Positions 1 to 13,700 are shown, counted from the stretch's first letter. The stretch: 64,000 bases of DNA from Branchiostoma floridae (GCF_000003815.2 NC_049983.1:25851003-25915002); one strand, 5' to 3'. Translations and numbers: made by a program. Notes: generated by a model not told the origin, from the sequence alone.

Positions 1-1674
1 TAGTTAGAGGTCACCAGAACAATCTTAGCAAAGATGGCACCAGGCTGGATATGCCATGGGCAGATGGTGACATGTTTTGCATTGGCCTATACAGTTAGTA
101 GGAAATAAATTTGGGGAGGGGGGTAGCATGTGGCAAAGGTCACAGCTGGTGGAGGTCACCGGAACATTTCTACACTTGAACTTGAAGTGAGGCATGCCAG
201 TCCGTAGGAGAAAGTGACATTAAGGAGTGACATGTCCCACACACTAGTACTAGCAGGGTGTCTCCATATGTTGTTAACACGTTCCAGCACCTTCAGGCTA
301 AATCCAAGCATATTGCACACAACCGTTACTGCTTTTTTTCACTCCTTGCTGTTGTTTTTCTCAAGCTAGTGGCAAAATAAACATGAAGTTAGTTTCGAAA
401 AATACAGGCTTGTTGAGGGTTTCCTGTCACCAAAGCTAGTCGTACAATGCAAGGGCCAGATGAAACAAGCAGCCCTTACAAATACTTTTTGCTTGTATGC
501 ACAGTGTGGTCATGTTCATATGTAGGACGTCCTACAATTTTAATGTTATAAAATTCGAATTAGGCTGACTACCAGAACCAGCCGCAGACAAGGATCTTGT
601 ATTCCAAATGTAGACGGCCTTCTCAGTAACAAGTGGCTGAATTTTGAAGGATACAAGAATGATAATCATACTGTTTGACAATCATAATGTGTGTGATGTA
701 CTAGTATGAAACTGTAGCCTTCATAAGAATCATCATCATCATAATAATATTGTGATTCTCCTTTGTACAAGGCGTGTTTTGGTATGTTAATGTTTACAGC
801 TGTTTTCATTGCCTTTCAAACAAACAAAATTCATTATTCTGGTTCAGTAAACAATTGTGCCCACCACAGGAAATTCCTTGTTAACTGATAACAAACAGAA
901 AAGAAACACACCAGGCCCCAGCAAACAAAGGGATAGCCTGATATCCCTCATTATTGTAGTTGCTGGGTTTCTTGAATGTATCGTCCCCTCAGTAAATCGT
1001 CAGGGATGGATCCCATGCAGGCAAGGGAAACCATGAAGTATAAGCTAGGGTATTTGTCGCTAGCTCTATGAATACATACTACAAGCATGGGTCTCATGTG
1101 GTTGGTACAAAAGCTCTTCACAGAAAATGAAAGATGTTTTGGCTACTTTTTGCTTGGGACCATGCAGCAGGTATACAAGGTCCCAAATGTATCTCTTAAG
1201 TTGTGTTCACCAAACTTTATTTCCCTTTTCCTGACCCCCCCTCCATCTTTTTGATACCATTGCACCTCCTTAAAAGTAGATCAAAAGCTTATGCGTGCAT
1301 CGTCCAGTGGTTAGCGGCACTGCCTCTGGAACTAAAAGCCTTGAGTTCAATTCCAGCTGCGTCATTCACCTGACATGCATATGCACGTTACTGGAAAGGG
1401 TTGCAGTCCTTAAGATGGGATGTCAAGCCATGGTCCACTGTCCATTGTGCTTGTCAAAAAGAGCTACATGTAAGGTATTTCCCCGGTACAATGAATCTGT
1501 AAATACTGTACATTATAAGCGTCTGTCTTGTCTGTCACGACCAGCGGAAGAACAGCTCTTCAGTGAGCTAAACTGGATCGAGATTACTTTCATTCCTTCT
1601 TCCTTAGAAATTATTGAGACATCTCTAAGAACACCCCCCCCCCCCCAAGAACCCTGGGGTGACTCCTTCCTCAC
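1..1674 (-). other. Intron (3'-most visible), incomplete
   Basis: This is the intron after the second GON exon. It contains a SINE (1291-1538) and a C-tract at about 1634-1646, which is a G-run in the sense strand 30 nt from the donor. I found no further GON exon here on either strand; the rest is unremarkable AT-rich sequence. Confidence 0.7.
1291..1538 (+). mobile_element. tRNA-derived SINE, full-length-looking copy
   Basis: The 5' end is tRNA-like, with an A box TCGTCCAGTGG and a B box GAGTTCAATTCC. The body contains ctggaaagggttgcagtcct and ends near agtaaatactgtaca-like sequence and tctgtcac. The same head, body and tail recur in the opposite orientation at 59764-59992, which defines the family and its ends. 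There is no coding potential. Confidence 0.8.
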
Positions 1675-1769
1675 CTTTTCTGGTAGATCTCAGCGTAGTT
1701 GCGCCCGTCCCCGCTGGCCAGGGTGATGTACTCAGTCGGCCGGGTGGTCTCCATGTCCCGACAGTAAAC
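1675..1769 (-). CDS. ADAMTS9/20-like: Exon: GON domain, second visible exon
   Basis: This 95-bp exon encodes [20 protein letters not shown], then NYAEIYQK, matching the GON pattern VYC..M....EYITL..G...NYAEIY.KR. The acceptor is ctccccag and the donor AAAAG|GTGAGG; it ends in phase 2. The remaining two thirds of the domain and the stop codon lie before position 1. Confidence 0.93.
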
Positions 1770-4700
1770 CTGGGGAGAGGAGAAAATATTGTAAGAAGTG
1801 AGTAGAAACAATTGTCTCCTGGCTCCTAGGGTTCGAACCTGCGCCGAGCCCAGGCCGCCAGATCACAAACCCAACACGCTCACCACTATGCTAAAAGGGT
1901 CAGGACCGTTCAGCATAGTCAGTTTGGTGGCGCTTGAACCCCAGTTACAAAATCAATCATTAGTTCACACAAACTTTATTTGTGGGTTGTTTCAGAAACT
2001 GTAAGCTGAGATTACAATTAACCATCACATCTTTGCACAAGCATGGACAAACCAACTAGCCTGGAGTCCAGCTTTTTAACATTTGTCTGCTCCAGTGGTG
2101 CTGTCTCCAGGACCCATTCCTCTGTCCTGGGACAGAAATTTGTCTGTGTACCAGGGCTCTAGCCAGCGTCCGTTTTTCTGTCAATTGACGGAAATTTGCT
2201 GCGTGTGACGGAAAAACTTTAAAACCAATCCGTCAACCTTGACGGACAAAAATCCTTGGTGGAAGCTACAGGCGGCTTGGGACGTCATCCACGGCCGTAA
2301 AAGCCACACACTGTTTGTTTTGCTATTGTTATTATTGTGGACGAAGTGTGTCGGCGCCCTTTTGCATACGAGGTCAAGGTCTCAATGGCGACGTTTACTA
2401 CTTTGTAGTGTCATAGGGAAAATAAATTTTCGCGGTTTTCACGACGATTGGAATTGGCTGACAGAAAAAAAGTTTGAGCTGGCTAGAGCCCTGCCTGGGA
2501 TGGAAATCTGTCTGTGTACCCACCTTGAGGATCTTGCCGTGCACGTGTAGGTAGAACTCCCCGTCGTACCGCGCTCTCTCCAGCTTCTGTACCTCACTAC
2601 AGCTGTTGGGCAAACCTGAGGAGATGGGGGATGATGCATGTGTCAATGTCAACCCTGCAAGCTTAAGGCATAGTGAAGGGGGTGTGTGTGTAAAAGGTCT
2701 CCCAGAAAGAATTTGTTCATGTCAGAAGCCTCAAAAATTTGGTTTTCTGCAACATTTTATGGTACTACATTGTTCTTAAGATCATCTCCAATATCCATGT
2801 ACTATGTAGCTTTGTTTCTAATACCATTTTGCATGATGTGGTCTTCCAGTGGATGAACAGCTGTGCTGACAAACTAGCCAATAAGGTCATTTCCGGTTAA
2901 CATTCACTTTGACCTTGAGGCTACACAGCAGTGTTGCTGTCCCTTTCTGCTGTTCCCCATAAAATTTTCCAGTCATCACAGCAGTCATTTAATAGCTGTA
3001 CATGTGGTTGTTATGTATCTAGTTGAGGGTATCTCTTCCATTTTAAGTCCGTAATCCGCCAGCAGTCTCCAATGACCTAGACTTTCTGTACCTCGAGCCA
3101 TTCTATCACTGTGGCTTTCAGCCTGATCCCTGTAAGTCTGAGATATGACAGTTATGTTCATGCAGCTCAAACTTGTTGTCAAACATGGTGAAGGTGTCAA
3201 CTGAGGTGGTCTGAGGACAGTTCACTATTCTTTGCAATGCTCGACAAGAAACTACACAAAATTATAGCAATCACTCAACGTCTCAAGCAACTAGATCCAG
3301 ATATGATTTTGGAAAATAATTAAAAGTTTGTTTGAGTAACTGTATCTTACTTATTATCTGGATGTCTAACCTTCATTGATGTAACAAAAAACTACACTGC
3401 CAGAAATCTTAATAATCAAGTTCAAAACACATTAAAATGTAAGACAGCACTATGGGTGTACTATGTCTATGTACAGTCAAAACCTGCCAATGAAGACCTC
3501 TCAGGGGACTGTTAAAATCTAGTCTATGCCGACAGGCTTCTTAATGCTTGTGTCGGGGGCGGCAAAACTCCTTCTCCAGGCCAACTCCATTCCCCAACAT
3601 AGAGACCATGTTGAAAACCGCGAATCAGCGTTCCCCAAATAACTTAATAAAAACCAAAAGACTGTCAAGGAAACTGGGCATGCCTTGTGTTTTGGCAAAT
3701 AACTCAAATGATAGACAGAAATAGTAGAAAAAGTACAGAAAACAGAGACAAGGGAACGTACATGGTCCCTTATTGCAGGGTTTCTGTGAGTCAGGTCTGA
3801 GTGCAGGTTTCCTGCTGCAGTCCCGGGTAGACTTCAGGGTGCCGGTGAGACTGACACACTGCACAGACCGCTTGGCTAGGCCTCCTCCACATGTCACTGA
3901 ACACTGTAGAATGGGACAAAGTCGCATGAAAACTGTTTCTTTGTGCACGACAATGTTGTCAATGTTAAACTGATTTTGTTTGCCCAAATACTATATGGTA
4001 AAAGTCCATAATATGTTAATATAATATATAAACACAACCAGGGTAGCACTCACATCCAATGTTTCGATGTCTGTCAGACACAATCATCAGGGTTAGAATG
4101 ACTGGATCTACTTCTACATTTTGTACATCACTTTATGAGTCATTACCAACCCAATGAAATTATCTACAGATGATTTTGTTCTCTGTTTGTTTCTGCATTG
4201 TATATTCGGTGTTTGTGCCTTCATGGATTTTCATAAGTGTAAATGCATTTAAGTTCGCTGGGATTTAATATAGCGATAGGAATGTTTGCGATTGTTTTGA
4301 GCTTGCAGTAGCGTCATACACTCTAGTCACACACTGTAATGTAAAAATGTTGGAGGTCATGGTGAAACGGCCTCGCGAAAACCCTGAACATAAAACCACC
4401 GCAAAAATTTCTGTATTTACAGTACATGGCCTACATAAAACAAATAGCCGTCAATTCAATAAAACTTATAATATTCAATAAAACTTATTAAAAAATGATA
4501 TCACATTACTTTCTCTCTTCCTGTATAACGATCATGTCTCTCACCTCAGACCATGGTCCTGTTCTCCAGCGCGTGAAGGAGCGACAGTCGCCGAGGTTAC
4601 AGGAGCGCATGGTGGTGGGCTTGGTGCCGCTGCACTTGTACGCCGGCTGCGGAACGCTCCACCGTGTGGGAGAGATCTCCTGGCACGTCACCGACCGGTG

Positions 4701-7700
4701 CTCGAAACCCGGACCGCACGGCTTGTCACACTGGAAGGTAAGGGCACAAGTTTCTTACTGTAGATATTGAAATGTTCGCAGTTTTGTTTTCACTGTAAAT
4801 GTACTACAAAACTGTTTCAACATTCCACAAAAATGACTTCCTTACTAGTTTTGAAAACAAAATTTGCAGGCGTCACTGCATTAACAATTGGCCTCTACAC
4901 CAGCAAAAGGCATTTTGGAAATAAACTAGAAAAGTGATTGGTAATTAAACAGTTTGATTTCATCAATATTTCATCATTATATGCTGCTTTATGTCAGGGT
5001 TTAAGTTGTAAAAACATTGAAATATTATTGTTCTTCACACACTTTACCACACTCACACACTACTTTGTCAAAACAAAGGTTGGCTGCATAAATATATATA
5101 TATACATTGTATATAACTCAAATATTCCAGAGTAAGAGTTAAAGAAAATGCACTGTGTTGAGACGTGAGTTTGTACAAGGCAAAATTCCACCTCAGCAAA
5201 GTGACTGTCCTAATGGATTTGGCTTGTGAAAACTCGGTGAGCATACCGCGAGATTTTCCCTCTGTCTTTGATGTACTGCACAAACAAGACAGTAATCATA
5301 GACACACCAATCAGGTTCTGCTGCTCACCGCTTTCATGTGTGTTTCTGTTGTTTATAGAGGCAAAGCTAGTCTGAAGCCAGCGGGACGCCCAGGCCTTGC
5401 GTAAGGAAACACCATTTCTGTGGTTCTCGGATAGTTTTAAGTTATCAATTAGCAAATAGGGGGCTAAAAATGGTCTCTTCAATGTCCACCCACATTTGTT
5501 TGTTTATTTGTTTGTTTTTACATATCAAGTATTAATCAATCCATCCAGACATTCTTGAGTTATCTTGAGTTATTGTATGCATGTACACACACAAACACAC
5601 ATACACACACACACACACAAAATGTTTGCGCACAGGCACCCTAAACCATATTAATTAAACTTCTTGGTAAAGATGGTAAGACAAGATCAAAACAGAGAGT
5701 GGGAGGGATTAATTGTACACTTACTCCCAGAAACTTTGGGTGCCGAGGAAACGATATGATTTTTAAAAATTCAGAGAGAACCATAAAATCAAATTAAGGT
5801 GGCCCAAAGCTTTAAGCACAGGATCAGCATTAGGTTCGTGCACTGGTTGGTAAGTAAGACGTGTTTTGCTTGTCTAAGAAAGCTACAATCCAAGCAGAGC
5901 CGACACTTAAGATGTTCTCTAAGAAGTGCGGAAGATCTGAGGACAGGTGACAGTGACCTGTACGCTGGGCCGCCTCACCTGAGCGGGCGCACAAGGACAC
6001 ACTTCAGACGTCTGGACAGGTGTGTGCGGGCGTTTTGTCACACGAGACAAGATCAAACAACTCTGCACACCTGCGCTAGGGTTCACCTGGGGGCGGGGTG
6101 GTTCAGGGACTTCAGAACGACATGGGACGTCTTCACGCGTGACGTCTGGGGGAACCTAAGGGTGAGGACTGACTTCTTAAGGACACTAAGACTTGTCTCA
6201 ATCAAGATTACCTTTTTGCTGAGGTTGACAAGAAAAAAAAACAGCATGTGTAGCATTGCAGGTTCCCAATACTTGCCCACATTGACAAGGACAGTGGTAT
6301 CAGTATCACACAAGTCAGCTCGGACTTGGTGACCAACAATTGCTGGGATTTGTACACTTAATCTTCTGGTCAAACTAAGACATGTCTCAATCAAGGTTTA
6401 ACCTTTCTGAAAGCTTCTGCCGGAATTCACAAGAACAAGAAACAAAATGTGTAGCATTGCAGGTCACCAGCAATTCACCTGCCCTAGTTGACAAGGACAG
6501 TGGTATCAGTATCACTCAAGTCAGGACCTTGTGAACAACAACTACTGGGATACAAACACTTAACCTTCTGGTCAAGAAACAGGATTTACCTATTGGTGTG
6601 AGGACTAACTTGAAGTTCTTAAGAAAACCAAGACTTGTCTCAATCAAGATTCTCCCTTTCTGAAAGCTCCTGTTGGTATTTACAAGAACAAAAGACAGAA
6701 TATGTAGCATGTCAGGTTCCCAATTCTTGAGATATTCACCTGCCCTACTTGACAAGGACAGGTGTCCTAATAAGAACTGCAATCCTTTCCAGTATCACTC
6801 AAGTCAGGACCTGGTGACCAACTACTGCTGGGATTCAAACACTGAACCTTCTGGTCATGAAACAGGATTACAAACCATTGGACCACCTGCAAAGGTCACT
6901 AAGGATACAGGTGTAAAGTCAACTTCTTGAGGCGATCAGAGTTGAAGTTTTTGGTATAAGGACCGCCAACAACTGCTGGGATTTGAACACTTAACCTTCT
7001 GGTCAAGAAGACTTAGACTTAGACTTAGTAGCTCCCACGTCGTGCGACGCATGAGGCAGTTAAAGTATTCCAGCACGCCCTGTCTGCAGCCAGTCTCCAC
7101 ACATCTTTCCATCTCTTGCCTGCTGGCAGGAGATCTCTGTCCACTGTCTGCTGCCAGTTCATCTTAGGACGGCCCCTCCTTCTCCGACCTTGAGGTTTCC
7201 ACTGGAGAACTTGGTGAGCAAATCTCTCGGGTGGGAGTCGGACCACATGTCCTAGCCAGCTCAACCGTCGTTTGCATATGATGGAGGACACTGGTTGTTG
7301 TCTTGTTTGTGCTCTTATGTCTTTGTTTGAGACAAAGTCACTCCATTTAATACCCAAGATCTTCCTCACGCACTTGCTGTCGAAGGCGTCAAGCTTCTTC
7401 TCATGGCTGGTTTTCAAATTCCATGATTCAGAGCCGTAGAGGAGTGTAGACAGGACGTTGCTGTTGTAAAAGCGTAGTTTTAACTTAAGAGAGAGTTTCT
7501 TGCACCTCCAGATCTTTCCCAGTTGGTTAAATGCTGCTGAAGCCTTTCCAATCCTACAGTCCAGTTCCTTATCTATCTCCCCGTTGTTGTTAATGGAACT
7601 TCCAAGGTAAGTGAAATTCCCAACCACTTCTACTTCATCCTGATCGATGAATACAGCTGTTGCTGGTGGGTGGGGTCCTGACAACATGTTCTTGGTCTTT

Positions 7701-10700
7701 TTCGTACTGATCTTAAGGCCAATACTAGCTGCTGAGGAACCTATGTCGCTTACTAACGGCTGGAGCTCTTGGGTGGTTTCTGCTAGGGCGGCGATGTCAT
7801 CTGCAAAATCCAGATCCGACAGTTTCTGTTCTTGTACCCACTGTATACCCTTTCTGTCTGTTGCCTTGGATAGGACCCAGTCAATGGCGAGGGCAAAGAG
7901 GATGGGTGATAACACACATCCTTGACGTACCCCCGTTGCTACCTCGAACCAGTCACTGTACCCATCACTGGTCCTTACGCAGCATCTTGAGTTGGCATAA
8001 ATCCCCTTGATTGCAGATATCAACTTGGGAGGCAGTCCATACATCTGCATAATGTTCCACAATGAGGGCCGATGGATGGAGTCAAATGCCTTAGTAAAGT
8101 CGATGTAGCTGATAGCGAGTGGGGTCTGAAGTTCATTGCACTTTTCTATAATGCGTCTTAAGGTGAAGATTTGTTCAGCGCAGGATCGTTTGGGTCGAAA
8201 GCCCGCTTGCTGTTCCCGGAGTTCTCTGTCCACTGCCTCACGCATGCGATTTAGGATCATCTGGCAGTACACCTTTCCTGGTATGGACAGGAGGGTGACC
8301 CCTCTCCAGTTGTCGCACTCAGCAAGATTTCCTTTCTTCGGGATGCATACCACTGCTCCGGTTTTCCAGTCATCTGGTACTTGCCCAGAGTTCCAGGCTT
8401 GATTGCAGAGTTGACACATCCACTTGACAATGCACTCGCCTCCAGCCTTGAGCACTTCAGCTGTGATGCCATCCATGCCGGGTGATTTGTTGTTCTTCAG
8501 TAGCTTTATGGCATTACTAGTTTCTTCTTCCGTGAAGTCCCCAGTGTTGATCTCGAGTAAGTGCTGTGGGTCTTCTGTTATTGCTGGTGAAGCAGGGTTG
8601 GGTCTGTTAAGGACCTCCTCAAAGTGTTCCGCCCATCTGTTAAGTTTGTCCTCTCCTCTAGAGAGAAGGGATCCGTCCTTTGCCTTGATGGGGCCTGAGC
8701 TGGCTTTTGGACTACCTGTGACCTTCTTAGCGATCTGGTACACTGTGCGCATGTCGTTCCTGGCTGCCGCTTGCTCTGCCTCTTCAGCCTGTCTTTCCAT
8801 CCACACTCGCTTATCCCTCTGAGCACTGTGTTTCACCTCTTTGTGTTTCTTGGTGTACTCTTGGTGGACAGCACTGTTATCTGAGTTCCTATTGTGCTTT
8901 AATCGGTGTAGGGTCTTCCTCTCATCAATCAGCTGCCATGTTTGGTCACTAATCCATGCTTCTCTAAGGGATTTCTTGAAGCCCAGAACTTCTTTGCTTG
9001 TTTCTGCCATAGCATCTTTCAGTATCTCCCATCTGTTTGTTGTGCCTGGTTGTGGACCTTTTTGTGAGCCTTCTAGTGCAGAGTACTTGCTCTTCAGAAC
9101 GGTTTTGAACTTGGTTTCCACAGTCGGGTCTTTTAGCTTTGTAGTGTCAAACCTCTTGGGCAGTGATGCTTTCTTCTTTTGTCTTTTCAGCTTGATCTTG
9201 ATTTTAGCAATGGACAGGAGGTGGTCGCTTCCAGCGTCGGCCCCTCGGTACACCCTCACATCTTCGAGGCATGGCACTCTCCATCTTGGTCCAACTGCTA
9301 TGTGATCAATCTGTGTCTTGGTTCTATGATCATTAGATAACCATGTTATTTTATGTATATCTTTATGGGCAAAAAGAGTTGAACCTATCTTCATGTTGTT
9401 CATGGCACAGAACTGGATGAACCTGTCTCCATTGTCCGTGCGGTTGCCATAAGCATGGGGGCCCAGCACATGTTCGAATCCTGATCTGTTACCTCCAATC
9501 TGGGCATTCATGTCCCCCATGACAATGAGGATGTCATGGCGGGGGATCTTCTCAACCGTGTCTTGGAGTTGTTGGTAAAATGTATCCTTGTCAGCTTCAT
9601 CGTATTCATTCGTTGGGGCATAGCACTGGACTACACTGACTTTTGCATGATTTGTGATGAATCTTGCTGTTATAAGACGCTCATTTATTGGTCGGGCATC
9701 CCTCGCTGGGATGCCCGACCAACGGCTCCCCGTCCATTCGCCTTGTCGTGGTGTGAGGGCCCGAATGTACCAATTTCCCAGTCCCGGGGTAGGTGCCACA
9801 TTCCTACTCTGTAACCTCGAATGAGGGGGTGGAACTTGGGTAGTCGCTAAAGGATGGACACAACACCACCGCCTTCCTGTCAGCGGTATAGAAAACGACG
9901 AGGTTTGGCTTCAGGTCAGCTACCTGCTCCTGTAAAAAGCTATTGCTACGAAAACAGTTAGAAGTAAAGCAGCTACAAAGCAGCCAGGACGAAAGTCGTC
10001 TCCCAGGAGAGACAGAAGGACGGACACCAGTGAAAGCCTCAGCGAGGAAGCTGATGCCCCGAGGACCAGAGTCCTGACTGCGAAAACCGTCACCCGTATT
10101 GGGTACTGGAATATTAGAACTTTAAACCAACCATCAAAGCTAGCTCAAGTCTTAAGAGAAATGGAGACATATGGAATCAGCATATTAGGTCTTAGTGAAG
10201 TCCGTTGGACAGACTCAGGCAAGACTATGTCAGACGACAAAACAATTCTGTTCTCAGGTCGTCAGGATGGAATCCACAGGGACGGAGTAGCCCTAATCTT
10301 AGATAAGCCTGCAGCAAATGCCCTTGAAGAATGGACACCAATAAATGGTCAAGAAACAGGATTACAAACCACTGGAGCACATGCAAAGTTCACTAATATA
10401 AGGATTACAGGACGTGTAAAGATTGTCTTCTTCAGTTCAGGCAATTGGTGGTGAGGATTTTGCGTTAGGACCACCAAAACCTGCTGGGATTCCACCACAA
10501 AACCTTCAGGTCAAGAAACAGGGCTACCAGCCACCGGACCACCTGCAAAGTTCACTAAGGTGATCTGTGTTGAGGATTTTGTGTAAGGACCAGTTACCTC
10601 AGGTGTGACCTGTTGAGGAATGCAGGTGTTTGGAGCAGGGATTTTCCGGGTCGCTTAGGACACAAGGACAGAGGGGACACGGTCTGCCGGCAGGGTAAAC

Positions 10701-13700
10701 TTGTTGGTTTGTTGTGTCTTGAGCAGACATGGGAAAACAGACCAACCTGTCTTCCTGTTCACAACACAGGTTGAGGGTGATGGACATGTCTCCTCAAGGA
10801 AGGGCTCTTTAAATCTGGAAAGTCGTGTTTAGAATTCTAAGGGTACTGTGTTGGAAATCCTTTATCTATTTTTGTTACTGAATGGACATTTAAGTTTGGT
10901 TCTTGGTACAAGACCTTAAGTGTCAACATCTTTAACAGTCCACGTGATTGTGTAATTGTGTAAACTACGTCAATTATTAATCTCCTTTTTAGGATTAAAC
11001 ATTATTCATTCATTCATCTAAACATGCATCAACTTGACATTCATTCATTCATTCATTCATTCAGTATCCAAGCTGAAAGGATTTGTAAACTTATGTTGTT
11101 CATGTAGGCACTTAGAGCTTGAGTGTAGTCTTTATTTTCACTTGAATAATTGTTCTGGGTAATTTATTGGGGGGGGGGGCACAAGGTACCAGCTACCAGC
11201 TACCATTGTTTCAATCCTGAAAGGCCAACATTTCAAGACTCTGCAAGAACCATGAAATTCAAATGCTTGGCCTTAAAATTAATCACTATCCGTTTTATTA
11301 CCTCTGACCAGTCCCCAGGAGTCCCTAGGAGTCCACGCAGGACCGCTCGAAATGATGAGATTTTGGGCCCTCTAGTGGCTTCCCTTGCTACTGCAGTGAA
11401 ACTACCTAATACATATGTAACATTTCATTTCCTTACCTCAGACCAGTCGCCGGGAGTCCACCTCACCACGCAGGACCGCTCGTTGCAGTCTACCGACGTC
11501 TCCGGTCGCGCGTCCGCGTCACAGTAGGACTCGTCCACGGGATTGGCCAGGGGGTCGGTGCAGGTCACCGTCCTCTGTCGTATACCCTCGCCACAGGACG
11601 CCATGCACTGCGGACAGAGGAGGTGAGAATCACATAGGTGTGAGACCTGAGTGCAACATAGGTGTGAGACTAGAGTGTCATATACTGTAGGTGTGATACT
11701 GTAAATGTTTTTAAATTCGCGGGGATTTAATTTCGCGGTATCGGGAAAAGGGACATTTCGCGGTGGATTTAAGTTCGCGGTAACACCATAGACTGCAATC
11801 TAATATCATTATAGAAAAATGTTCGCGGTGGTTTTAAATTCGCGGTGAATTGGTCACCGCGAAAACCGCGAACATTAATCCACCGCGAACATTTCTGCAT
11901 TTACAGTATCTGAGTGAGACATAGGTGTGATACCTAAGTGTGTCATAGGTGTGAGATCTGTCACATAGGTGAGGTTGGACAGGTAATTAGATTTGCAAAA
12001 TAGAAACAGTTACTGGTCAGAACACTGATTTTATTATGGCCTCCTTCGGTCAATATTGACCATGATGGTAAAATCCTAATTGATATCAGCCCTACAGCGT
12101 CGCCTGTGGCCAAACAGTCCTCTACGAGAATGACAGTCTCTGCCACATAGGGCACATCAGTAAGCTGACTCAGGTCTGTTGCAAAGTTCTTTTCGCAGGA
12201 TCCGCTTATCATATACTGTAAATGCAGAAACTTGCGGTGGTTTAATGTTCGCAGTTTTGACATGGAAAAATGTTCGCGGTGGTTTTAAATTCACGGTGAA
12301 GCGGCCACCGCGAACATTTTTCCATGTCAGTAAGAGAATACAGTGCATGATGTTACTTAAAACCACCGCGAAAAGTCCTTTTTCCTGCTACCACGAAGCT
12401 AAATCCCCTCGAACTTAAATATTTACAGTACAGCCGGAGTATGATATAAAACAATCTATAGGATGTGAAGAAGATATGACTCATCATGAGAAACTTGGAA
12501 AAGGAAGAGGAAGTTCCTAAAGGCTACTCATCAACAGTTTGTAACTGCAGGTAAAATTGTCAGCAGGTGGCTGGGCTCTGAAGTGGACACAGCTGTCAAC
12601 TGTCACCCCTGGAGGGCCTGATTGGGGTTTATGGGGATTCATTATTGACCGTAACTAGGGCCTATTTTCACTGAAGCCTCATAAATTTTACTCTTAAATT
12701 TGTAAAACAATGGCAAGAACCAAAAAGTGCATGGGAATGTCATCCCTCACCTGTATTTTAGTACTAGGATTGGTGAAAATCCGATTTATTATCACAATCT
12801 CAAAACTGTAGATTCTTTGTTTGTTAGAATGCTATGCCAGAAGACTTTGAATAGCTTTGGTTTTCACAGAAATCCGTTTGGTAACAAAATATTTTACCCT
12901 TTAAAAATGTTCTTGCTGAAAAACTAAAAGCCACCACTAGTACCGGCCCTTTCTATATGAGCTTATGACATTCCATCCTAACACAAACCACCAGGGCTGA
13001 ATTCCAACCCAGATGTTGGTTTTAATAAAGTCTCATTTGATGGATTCAACCCAGGCTAAATTTCTTTAACGATTGTCGTAAAAGCCGTTGCAACGAGGTC
13101 TTTATATACTTTCCACGACATACATCATGTACACTCTCTCTCTCTTGACTCAATAATGGTAATAAGTGTCAGCACAAGTTTTGCATAAAATTTCAACAAA
13201 GTTGTTGGCCACAAAAAGTAAACTCTCAGTAAACTATAGTAGTCAGTAAAAGCTACTGTAAGATTGATTTCATTTTGCTTTGATAACCTTTAGGTCAGCA
13301 ATCATCTGTCTTATCCAAATATGTCAAAATATTCTGTTGTTCTCCTGTAGATGAGAACCAAGGAAATAAGATGGTGTAGCCTGATAAATGTAGCAGTGTT
13401 CCCTGTGTGAGCTGTCAGCACGATTGGTTATGCTTTTCTTTCTATGGAGGATCAAAGGACAGAAGTTTGCTATTCGAGGGTCAGCAGAGTTTGTAGCACA
13501 AGACAGGCAGAAACTGCTGCTAAGGTTCATACAGTTTGACTTGTCACTGACAAAAGGTTGTGGATGCTACCTGAAACGTCTGACTCCTTCCAAAATCATG
13601 TCCCTATGCCTGAGTAAACTGCTATTTGCCATATCTTATTACCTGGCTGTCTAACCCTAATTGATGGTTCAAAAAGTTCCCACAAGCTCAAAGCTAAGTC

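Larger units (their letters stand above)
7010..10345 (-). mobile_element. Nearly full-length RTE-like non-LTR retrotransposon with inverted 5' segment
   Basis: The 3' part (9692 down to 7010) is on the minus strand. The 5' UTR and N-terminal endonuclease part (about 9709-10347) are on the plus strand. A 10-bp duplication TGGTCAAGAA (7000-7009 and 10346-10355) flanks the insertion inside a SINE-like unit, and related uninterrupted copies (6565, 6851) show what the empty site looked like. The 3' end is a stop codon followed by TAAGTC hexamers. Both halves share CCAATAAATG at the break, so almost nothing was lost. The clade (RTE versus CR1/L2) is tentative. Confidence 0.88.

Noticed and set aside
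1822-1908. Functional tRNA gene (His-like)
   Set aside because: The B box is perfect but the T stem does not pair and the variable region is too long; tRNA-derived or pseudo.
5799-6332. 177-codon plus-strand frame
   Set aside because: It runs into the SINE-like array and shows no protein motif.
7647-7925. Plus-strand open frames inside 7025-9799
   Set aside because: They are antisense shadows of the LINE reverse transcriptase and show no motif.
9536-9814. 92-codon plus-strand frame across the LINE junction
   Set aside because: It spans the inversion point and the 5' UTR; no homologous protein pattern is visible.
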